From Dehalococcoidales bacterium (lineage in GTDB: Bacteria > Chloroflexota > Dehalococcoidia > Dehalococcoidales > UBA5760), in the NCBI GenBank assembly GCA_028710655.1, contig JAQTTS010000037.1:1-12113 (forward strand): a stretch of 12,113 nucleotides of DNA, read 5' to 3'. Numbering within the stretch: the first letter of the stretch is position 1; every line of letters begins with the position of its first letter. The notes under the pieces are model-generated. The model did no database searches. It worked only from the letters and a program-made list of their open reading frames with translations, and had not been told where the DNA came from. Made by a program: the position numbers and the translations under genes. This document shows positions 6,649 to 12,113 of this stretch, piece by piece.

Positions 6649-7956
6649 TTATGATAAAGCCTCCACCCGAACTAAGTTGCTTACTTCCTTCACTCCGGAT
6701 AGCCGGGTTAACTCTCCAAGCGCCGACTGCATCGCTTTTTCCAGAGCAGGATAGGTAATGATAACAATTTCAGCGGTCTGGGCCACCCGGTCAGCCAGCT
6801 TCTGGATGGCCGAGGAAATACTGATCTGACGGTCACCCAGGGCCTTGGCAATCTGAGCCAGGATACCAGGCCGATCGGCAATGTTGAGACGGAGATAGTA
6901 GCTGGTTTCAATGTCAGACATGGGTTTTATCACTCTGCCAGGCCCAAACTCCCACCTGACTCCTCCGCTAATACCACGCAGGACATCCTGCGCCGCTGAG
7001 ACAACATCAGCTATCACGGCACTGGAGGTAGGCAGCGGCCCCGCGCCCTGACCGAAGAAAAGGACTTTATCAACCAGATCCCCCTCAACCAGAACGGCAT
7101 TATAGACGCCGTTGACCTCAGCCAGAAGAGAGTCTTCCGGTATAAAGGCCGGGTGCACCCGGACCTCAATCACGCCGTCACTCTCTTTGGCAATGGCCAG
7201 CAGCTTGATGGCAAAACCGAGCTCCCGGGCATACTGGAAATCACGACTGGATAACCGGGAAATTCCTTCGTGATAGATATCCTCCGGTCTGACCTCGGTA
7301 TGGAACGCCAGCGAGGCCAGAATAGCCAGTTTGTAGGCGGCGTCTATCCCCTCGATATCATTCTCCGGATTAGCTTCGGCATAGCCCAAATCCTGAGCCC
7401 TGGCCAGAACCGAAGCAAAGTCCGCGCCCTCCCCGGCCATTCGAGTCAGTATATAGTTGGTCGTTCCGTTGATAATCGCATAGATACCTTCTATCCGATT
7501 AGCCACCAGATCATACCGGAAACGGGAAATCAGGGGGATGCCACCACCAACACTAGCCTCATAACGCAACACCACCCCATTCTGGTCTGCCAGTTTCAGA
7601 AGCCCAGCCCCATGCTTGGCAATAACTTCTTTGTTGGAGGTAACAACATGCTTACCATCACCAAGCGCCCGGGTCAAATACTCCAGGGCCGGATGTTCAC
7701 CCCCGATGGCTTCGACAACGATATCTATCCCGGGTGAGGTAAAAAACTCCTCATCATCAGTGGTAAAGAGATGAGTACCCATCTCCTTTACCTGCGGACG
7801 GATTAAGTCATCGGGCAGCACCTTTACCTTGCGCAAGACAAGAGGACAGCCGACCTGATCAGCCAAGACCCCGGCCTTATCACGCATAACCCGGACAACC
7901 TGTCCGGCAATCACCCCCAGCCCCAGTACACCAACCCCGACGCTATCCCTTTCCAT
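6649..7956 (-). CDS. hom: homoserine dehydrogenase with C-terminal ACT domain
   Basis: Reduces aspartate semialdehyde to homoserine, the branch point to threonine and, in many bacteria, methionine. The N-terminal Rossmann motif is GLGVIAGQVV (the usual third glycine of GxGxxG is alanine, with glycine next). Family motifs follow: VVTSNKEVIAKHG, EASVGGGIPLI, IINGTTNYILTRM, and DIEGIDAAYKLAILASLAF with the catalytic Asp/Lys region. An ACT domain at the C-terminus (LNIADRPGILAQIAKAL onward) suggests threonine feedback. I use ATG at 7956 (435 residues), because it gives the short N-terminus usual for the family. An upstream TTG at 7974, one base after the foldase stop, would add six residues. It is followed by thrC, the normal partner order. 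Confidence 0.93.
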   Translation of the reverse strand: MERDSVGVGVLGLGVIAGQVVRVMRDKAGVLADQVGCPLVLRKVKVLPDDLIRPQVKEMGTHLFTTDDEEFFTSPGIDIVVEAIGGEHPALEYLTRALGDGKHVVTSNKEVIAKHGAGLLKLADQNGVVLRYEASVGGGIPLISRFRYDLVANRIEGIYAIINGTTNYILTRMAGEGADFASVLARAQDLGYAEANPENDIEGIDAAYKLAILASLAFHTEVRPEDIYHEGISRLSSRDFQYARELGFAIKLLAIAKESDGVIEVRVHPAFIPEDSLLAEVNGVYNAVLVEGDLVDKVLFFGQGAGPLPTSSAVIADVVSAAQDVLRGISGGVRWEFGPGRVIKPMSDIETSYYLRLNIADRPGILAQIAKALGDRQISISSAIQKLADRVAQTAEIVIITYPALEKAMQSALGELTRLSGVKEVSNLVRVEALS

Positions 7957-7975
7957 CGCCTCGAGACCCCCCAAT

Positions 7976-9277
7976 TCAACTACCGACAGCCCTGTCTATC
8001 GCCCACGCTATTTTTTCAGCATCAAGGTAGCTTTCCACTACATTCGCCGGATCATCCCATAACGAAGAAATCCACTCGTCCAGAGCCATAGTTTTCAGAA
8101 ACTCCCTGTCGCCCTCCAAAATCTGTCTGCCGTCCTCAATACCCAGGACATCAATCAGCCAGTAGCCGCCCTTGGTGACAACCGTATCATCCTTTATCGG
8201 CTCGCTGAGCGCCCCCGGTTCAGCCGCCAGCACAAAATCAGCAAAGGGTGCAGCTATCTCTTCAGGATCAAGCCAGCCCAAATCACCGCCGTCTTCTTTC
8301 GAGGCAGTATCCTGAGAAAGCTCGCCGGCTATTTCGGCAAAGTCACCACTAACCCCGAGCTCCAACCGGTCTATCACACCCTGTGCCTCTTCTTCACTGC
8401 CCAACAGCATTACCTGAATATTATATAACTCACCCTGCTCATCCTCATCTTTCTCCACCAGCTTGACCAGCCAATAGCCGAAATCTTTGGTCATGGTTTC
8501 GTCATAAACCGGTCCACTCAGCCCTACCCCGGCAGCGAAAACATAGTCCTCAACTACGCCAAGTCCCAGCTCTTCCGACAGAATTTCCGGCGGGTACCAA
8601 CCGGCCTGGCCATCATCCATCAGTGTCAGGCTCTCCAGAAAAAATTCTCCGGACAGTTTGGCAAAATCTTCGCCAGCCTCAAGCATCTTCCTGACCATAG
8701 CTGCCCGGCTGTCACTCTCGAGGAACATCGCCATAACCTGTCTCTGCTCGGAGACCTGCGGCACCTCTTGCTCGAAATATTCGTCAAGTAACTTGCTACG
8801 CAACATGTCACTACTGACCAGGTCACGATATTCGCTACCCAGAGGGGGATCATTCTTCTTGAGCTCCTCACTAACCTCGCTATCGCTAACCACGATACCA
8901 AGCGCCATAGCACCCTGCCTGATCAGCTCTCTTTGCTCAATACCAGTTACAGCTTGGTCAGCCACGGACTGCATATAGAAAAGGTACTGACTCTCCCCGT
9001 AGATCTGCTGATACAGCCTCCCGCTGATCTTTAGCGTATCAACGTAGTAGCCCATATCGAACTCAGTCTCGTTTACCTTAATCACAACCTCTTGCATCGG
9101 CCGGTACTCGTTACGATACCAGCCAGACCCGATAACGCCGCCGATGGCACCAATCACAGCAAGCCCCAGGATGAGAAAAATGCGCTGCCGCTTCTTCTGC
9201 TGCTGCCAACGGGCAAGCTGATGTCGGGTAAACCTACGCTCGTGTTTCTCTTCCTTCTTTTTCTTAGCCAAGCTCAC
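7976..9277 (-). CDS. membrane-anchored SurA/PrsA-like foldase with two degenerate parvulin domains
   Basis: The 433-residue protein starts with a very basic cytoplasmic tail (1-32), then a single hydrophobic segment (about 33-53, IFLILGLAVIGAIGG), and an acidic extracytoplasmic part. Residues about 65-170 resemble a SurA-type N-terminal chaperone domain. Two parvulin-like repeats follow (about 178-274 and 283-378), each ending in a GYWLV/GYWLI strand and containing GWYPPE or GWLDPEE. In both repeats the usual active-site histidine of the H-I-L strand is replaced (VMAMFLES; IQVMLLGS), so chaperone activity seems likelier than prolyl isomerase activity. The likely start is GTG 9277; a TTG at 9271, with GGGGGTGA upstream, is an alternative. 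It heads the run into hom, with only one base before the alternative TTG start of hom. The link to amino-acid synthesis is probably positional. Confidence 0.82.
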   Translation of the reverse strand: MSLAKKKKEEKHERRFTRHQLARWQQQKKRQRIFLILGLAVIGAIGGVIGSGWYRNEYRPMQEVVIKVNETEFDMGYYVDTLKISGRLYQQIYGESQYLFYMQSVADQAVTGIEQRELIRQGAMALGIVVSDSEVSEELKKNDPPLGSEYRDLVSSDMLRSKLLDEYFEQEVPQVSEQRQVMAMFLESDSRAAMVRKMLEAGEDFAKLSGEFFLESLTLMDDGQAGWYPPEILSEELGLGVVEDYVFAAGVGLSGPVYDETMTKDFGYWLVKLVEKDEDEQGELYNIQVMLLGSEEEAQGVIDRLELGVSGDFAEIAGELSQDTASKEDGGDLGWLDPEEIAAPFADFVLAAEPGALSEPIKDDTVVTKGGYWLIDVLGIEDGRQILEGDREFLKTMALDEWISSLWDDPANVVESYLDAEKIAWAIDRAVGS

Positions 9278-9362
9278 CCCCGCAAGTCAAAGTAAACACA
9301 ATCTGTTTCTCCGGAACAGGCCCAAACCGCATCTCTGGGAAAACCGACAGAAACTTCCTCCC

Positions 9363-9392
9363 ATTGTATAACGCCAAAAACAGTCTTTACAA
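9363..9392 (-). promoter_or_regulatory. candidate promoter for foldase-hom-thrC-folE
   Basis: On the minus strand TTGTAA (9392-9387) and TACAAT (9368-9363) are separated by 18 bases, which would start transcription near 9356, about 80 bases before the foldase start. Both hexamers deviate from consensus by two bases or fewer. It is the best minus-strand candidate in the divergent region, but it is only a sequence match. Confidence 0.45.
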
Positions 9393-9400
9393 ATATATTC

Positions 9401-9451
9401 AGGAGACCGCCGACGGGGATGAGCATTACCCGGTTCAGGCAGATACCTCCT
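9401..9451. repeat. imperfect inverted repeat between divergent promoters
   Basis: Three nested complementary blocks are visible: AGGAG (9401-9405) with CTCCT (9447-9451), GCC (9409-9411) with GGC (9438-9440), and AC.GGG (9413-9418) with CCC.GT (9429-9434). They surround a ten-base loop and short internal loops. The repeat fills the space between the -35 boxes of the two candidate divergent promoters (9387-9392 and 9456-9461). It could be an operator or a DNA cruciform, or part of a longer leader RNA if transcription starts further upstream. Role unknown. Confidence 0.5.
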
Positions 9452-9455
9452 CACG

Positions 9456-9484
9456 TTGACAAACTCCATCAACGATTGTTTAAT
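9456..9484 (+). promoter_or_regulatory. sigma70-type promoter for the NIL-ferredoxin/UPF0280 pair
   Basis: A perfect TTGACA (9456-9461) and TTTAAT (9479-9484, one mismatch to TATAAT) are 17 bases apart. Transcription would begin near 9491, leaving a leader of about 40 bases to the ferredoxin start at 9531. Hexamers and spacing are close to ideal. Confidence 0.65.
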
Positions 9485-9530
9485 TAGAGTGATCGGTTTA
9501 CTCCACACGGTGAGCAGTAGGATAGTCTCA

Positions 9531-9941
9531 ATGACGGTATCGAGAAAAATAGTCTTACATTTTCCGAAACGACTGGTAGACCAGCCGATGATAAGCCGGT
9601 TGGTCAAGCATTACGACCTTGATTTTAACATCTTGAAGGCATCAGTCACTCCCGATAAAGAGGGCCTGTTGGTACTGGAGCTTAAGGGGAAACAAGAAGA
9701 CTATGAAAAAGGCGTCAGGTATCTAACAGAAACCGGCGTCACGGTAGAATCGCTCAGCCAGAATGTCACCCGTAACGAGGAAAGGTGTACTCACTGCGGC
9801 GCCTGCATAACTATTTGTCCTTCCGGTGCCTTCGAACTTGATCCGATCAGCAGAATGGTTCGTTTTCACGACAAGAAATGTCTGGCTTGCGGGCTTTGCT
9901 TGAAGGCCTGTCCACCAAGAGCGATGGAACTCCACTTCTAG
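9531..9941 (+). CDS. NIL-domain protein with two [4Fe-4S] ferredoxin clusters
   Basis: 136 residues. The first ~78 form a NIL domain (IVLHFPKRLVDQPMIS, then the beta-hairpin LLVLELKG and the helix EDYEKGVRYL), the small ferredoxin-like fold also found at the C-terminus of MetN methionine transporters. The rest is a bacterial 2x[4Fe-4S] ferredoxin: C86, C89, C92, C96 and C117, C120, C123, C127, both CX2CX2CX3CP. Proteins of this architecture (Methanosarcina MA1822 type) act with a COG1900 protein in reductive homocysteine synthesis from aspartate semialdehyde and sulfide. The frame is open from an upstream ATG at 9456, but that lies on the -35 box; ATG 9531 has AGGA eight bases upstream and begins right at the NIL domain, so I chose it. 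The UPF0280 gene follows after 3 bases. Confidence 0.9.
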   Translation: MTVSRKIVLHFPKRLVDQPMISRLVKHYDLDFNILKASVTPDKEGLLVLELKGKQEDYEKGVRYLTETGVTVESLSQNVTRNEERCTHCGACITICPSGAFELDPISRMVRFHDKKCLACGLCLKACPPRAMELHF

Positions 9942-9944
9942 TTT

Positions 9945-10694
9945 ATGTATCAGCCGAGAACCTATCGACACTGGGTTAGAGATATAGATCTAGTCTCTTT
10001 TAGCGTCGTAGTAAAAGAGACAGATTTGTGTATCCGTGCTTCAACCAACCTGAAAAGAAAAGCCTTCAGGCTGGTGACAAAATACCGGAATATACTGGAA
10101 AGGCACATCGAGCGACATCCTGATTTTCAAACCACTCTTAAACCCATAAGTGTCGAAAGCGACGCCCCCCAGATAGTGAAGGCGATGTCAGATTCAGCCG
10201 AGAGAGCCGGAACCGGCCCCATGGCGGGAGTAGCTGGCGCCATCGCTGAATTCGTTGGCACCGAACTACTCCCCTTTTCGCCGGAGATAATCGTAGAAAA
10301 CGGCGGTGACATTTACCTGAAGAGTCTTAAGAAAAGGCTAATCGGGATTTACGCTGGGAAGTCGCCCCTGACCGGCAGAATCGGTTTAGAAATCGACGGG
10401 ACAGATACCCCCCTGGGAATTTGTACGTCGTCGGGAACAGTGGGACACTCCTTCAGTTACGGGAAGGCCGACGCCGTGGTAGTACTGTCCGAATCAGCCA
10501 CTCTAGCCGACACTGCTGCCACTGCCATCGGCAACCTGATCAAGCAACCGAGTGACATACCCAGAGGGATTGAGATGGCTCAACGTATTGAGGGAATAAA
10601 AGGGACAGTAATCATCGCCGGCAGCCATATAGGGCTCTGGGGCAAGGTAAAACTCCGTCAGATATCCCTACAGAACCAGAGCCTGACTGAATAA
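9945..10694 (+). CDS. UPF0280 / COG2122 family protein (ApbE-like fold)
   Basis: 249 residues, full length for UPF0280. Motifs seen: GTGPMAGVAGAIAE (89-102), VENGGDIYLK (117-126), SGTVGHSFSYGKADAVVV (163-180) and ADTAATAIGN (188-197). The glycine-rich loops and the A-D-T-A-A-T-A element resemble the fold of the flavin transferase ApbE, but the biochemical activity is not established. In Methanosarcina the COG2122 member MA1715 has been linked genetically to sulfide-dependent homocysteine/cysteine synthesis. The start lies 3 bases after the ferredoxin stop, with no strong ribosome-binding site, so translational coupling is likely. This pairing supports a role in sulfur assimilation into homocysteine. 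That role is inference; family membership is firm. Confidence 0.9.
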   Translation: MYQPRTYRHWVRDIDLVSFSVVVKETDLCIRASTNLKRKAFRLVTKYRNILERHIERHPDFQTTLKPISVESDAPQIVKAMSDSAERAGTGPMAGVAGAIAEFVGTELLPFSPEIIVENGGDIYLKSLKKRLIGIYAGKSPLTGRIGLEIDGTDTPLGICTSSGTVGHSFSYGKADAVVVLSESATLADTAATAIGNLIKQPSDIPRGIEMAQRIEGIKGTVIIAGSHIGLWGKVKLRQISLQNQSLTE

Positions 10695-10782
10695 AAAGCC
10701 GACGAGAACTTTATACTCCGGTAAGGACACGACATAAAATATGAAACCCGTGCGACGGACACGATTAGAACCAACACACTGT
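10695..10782. other. convergent intergenic gap, nothing recognised
   Basis: Eighty-eight bases between the UPF0280 stop and the ruvX stop. I see only a weak four-pair stem (CGTG/CACG, around 10749-10763) with no T-run, so no convincing terminator, and no open frame of note. Confidence 0.4.
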
Positions 10783-11202
10783 CTAATATTCTTCGTCCAG
10801 ATAGCACTGCAGAATAAGAGCAGCCGCTATAGCATCATCATACCTGACTTTCTTATTCCGAGCATCTTGTATCAAGCGCCGGGCAGAAACTGTTGATAGG
10901 CGCTCATCCCTGTACTCCACCGGAGCTCGAGTCTGGCTACGCAGTCTCTCGGTAAGAGCCTCCACTTTTTTTGCCTGCTCACCGATACTGCCGTCCATAG
11001 AACGAGGTAAACCGACAATGACCCGCTCAACCTGATGCAGGCTGATAATATCAGTAATTGCCTGGATATCTGACTCTTCGTTCCGGCGTTTAATAATGGT
11101 AAACGGGCTTGCCAGTATACCCTGGGGGTCACTGAGGGCTACCCCAATCCTCTTGTCGCCGATATCGAGACCCAAGATACGCGTTATGCCTGCCTCCCTC
11201 AA
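10783..11202 (-). CDS. ruvX: RuvX/YqgF, pre-16S rRNA nuclease / Holliday junction resolvase-like
   Basis: 139 residues with an RNase H-like fold. The family motifs are LGLDIGDKRIGVALSDP (10-26, catalytic Asp in GLDIG), VGLPRSMDGSIG (63-74), DERLSTVSA (98-106, with the Glu of the active site) and the C-terminal DDAIAAALILQCYLD (122-136, catalytic Asp). YqgF proteins mature the 5' end of 16S rRNA. No ATG is available: the start is TTG 11202, with GAGG about four bases upstream, and a later TTG would cut into the first catalytic strand. It lies 73 bases downstream of alaS on the same strand; alaS-ruvX is a common bacterial order. Confidence 0.94.
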   Translation of the reverse strand: MREAGITRILGLDIGDKRIGVALSDPQGILASPFTIIKRRNEESDIQAITDIISLHQVERVIVGLPRSMDGSIGEQAKKVEALTERLRSQTRAPVEYRDERLSTVSARRLIQDARNKKVRYDDAIAAALILQCYLDEEY

Positions 11203-11275
11203 AAGACCTCAAAAGCACCCTGACCGTAGTCAACGAGATTAACAGCGGTAAATCGACAGGCTAAAACCACTCGAC

Positions 11276-12113
11276 CTAAACCAGGCTCTTTACCATCTGA
11301 AGAGCCTCCTCCAACCTATTTTTATCTTTACCACCCGCCTGGGCGAATTGAGCTTTACCTCCTCCACCACCACCGGTCACTTTGGCAACCTGTCGAACTA
11401 TCTCACCGGCATTATAGCCTTTAGCAACCAGATCCGGGGTTACTGCAGCCAGGAAAAGGGGTTTATCATCACAAATCGTACCCAGTACTATCACCACGCT
11501 CTTCAACTCTTCGCGGAGGCGGTCGCTCAGTTCGCGTAGAGCTTCCAAACGACAAGACGGAACCCTGGCAGCCAGCACGTTGACCCCGTTAATCACTGCC
11601 AACTGACTCAGCAAAGATACCGATAATTGCCGGGACAGCTCCCGCTCCAGAGTCAAAACCCGCCGGCGCTCCGTTTCCAATTCAACCGACAAAAGAGCTA
11701 CCCTGTCCTGAACTTCACCCGCTGTCGTCCCCAGAGAATCGGCAATACTATCCAAACTGAAAAATCGCCGGTTGACAAATTCTTCCGCCTCCCTGCCGGT
11801 AACAGCCTCAATACGGCGTAAGCCAGCGCCGACGCTACCCTCACTAACAATCTGAAAGAAGCCTATCTCTCCGGTTGAACTGACATGAGTACCGCCGCAG
11901 AGCTCGGCACTGACAGCCGTCTCCCCTATTTTCACCACACGGACGATATCCCCATACTTTTCATCGAATAAAGCTATCACGCCTTCCGCAATCGCCTTTG
12001 AATAGGGGACCTCCTCGCTATGCACCTTCAAATCCTGACGAATCTTATCGTTGACAATATGGCTTGCTCTATGCAATTCTTCCCTTGTCAGTGCTGCCAA
12101 ATGGGAAAAATCA
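11276..12113 (-). CDS. alaS: alanyl-tRNA synthetase, C-terminal part (5' end outside window)
   Basis: An open frame enters from the right edge and ends at TAG 11276, giving 278 residues of AlaRS. It begins in the editing domain (DFSH, then LTREELHRASHIVNDKIR), includes ALFDEKYGD and the zinc-site motif AELCGGTHVSSTGEIG with the family C-x3-H, and then EGSVGAGLRRIEAVTG. A coiled-coil linker follows (DRVALLSVELETERRRVLTLERELS), and last the C-Ala/DHHA1 domain with the glycine-rich VTGGGGGGKAQFAQAGG. The catalytic and tRNA-recognition domains lie beyond the window. The visible TTG near 12100 is an internal codon, not the start. Nothing in the visible part is abnormal. Confidence 0.96.
   Translation of the reverse strand, partial: DFSHLAALTREELHRASHIVNDKIRQDLKVHSEEVPYSKAIAEGVIALFDEKYGDIVRVVKIGETAVSAELCGGTHVSSTGEIGFFQIVSEGSVGAGLRRIEAVTGREAEEFVNRRFFSLDSIADSLGTTAGEVQDRVALLSVELETERRRVLTLERELSRQLSVSLLSQLAVINGVNVLAARVPSCRLEALRELSDRLREELKSVVIVLGTICDDKPLFLAAVTPDLVAKGYNAGEIVRQVAKVTGGGGGGKAQFAQAGGKDKNRLEEALQMVKSLV

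Noticed and set aside
7270..7737. 155-residue plus-strand open frame within hom
   Set aside because: Antisense to strongly conserved hom motifs, with no family resemblance and no ribosome-binding context.
9399..9453. TPP riboswitch on the minus strand, based on CCTGAACCGGGTAATGC
   Set aside because: The 3' core matches, but the expected CTGAGA element and the 5' half are absent, the bases after the core do not form the normal stem, and the best minus promoter lies downstream of it. The downstream genes are not thiamine genes.
9456..9530. Upstream ATG extension of the ferredoxin gene
   Set aside because: The ATG coincides with the -35 region of a good promoter and the added residues do not belong to the NIL domain; ATG 9531 has the better ribosome-binding site.

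Overview
This window looks like chromosomal housekeeping DNA from an anaerobic bacterium. I infer a Chloroflexota, Dehalococcoidia-like lineage from moderate-to-high GC, the mix of gene families and their protein style; no rRNA or taxonomic marker is present to confirm it. It contains pyrimidine, threonine, folate-type and probably homocysteine biosynthesis genes, a membrane foldase, ruvX and the 3' end of alaS. I see no mobile element, CRISPR array, tRNA or rRNA.

Region by region. (1) 1-164 is the 3' end of a gene for a beta-rich, probably secreted protein. (2) 165-360 holds a good promoter and a complete PyrR-type attenuator: PyrR-binding hairpin, antiterminator and terminator. (3) 361-4966 is a tightly overlapping plus-strand operon, pyrR-pyrB-pyrC-pyrK followed by a yjbQ-family gene. 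PyrB is unusual: its C-terminus carries a PyrI-type zinc domain and then an Ada-like domain whose cysteines are lost. No pyrD follows pyrK in the window. (4) 4977-9277 is a minus-strand run in the order foldase-hom-thrC-folE. thrC is interrupted by one in-frame TAG. (5) 9278-9530 is a divergent control region with a promoter candidate on each strand and an imperfect inverted repeat between them. (6) 9531-10694 on the plus strand encodes a NIL-domain 2x[4Fe-4S] ferredoxin and a UPF0280/COG2122 protein, two families tied to reductive homocysteine synthesis from aspartate semialdehyde in anaerobes. (7) 10783-12113 on the minus strand is ruvX and the 3' part of alaS, a common gene pair.

How the genes work together. 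PyrR would sense UMP and terminate the pyr transcript in the leader when pyrimidines are plentiful. PyrB and PyrC make carbamoyl-aspartate and dihydroorotate, and PyrK passes electrons from a dihydroorotate dehydrogenase encoded elsewhere. Hom reduces aspartate semialdehyde to homoserine, which feeds ThrC. The divergent ferredoxin/UPF0280 pair would draw on the same aspartate semialdehyde for homocysteine and methionine, so the 9278-9530 region may sit at an aspartate-family branch point.

The best points for follow-up are the PyrB domain fusion, the thrC amber codon, the pyr attenuator, and the ferredoxin/UPF0280 pair with its inverted-repeat control region.
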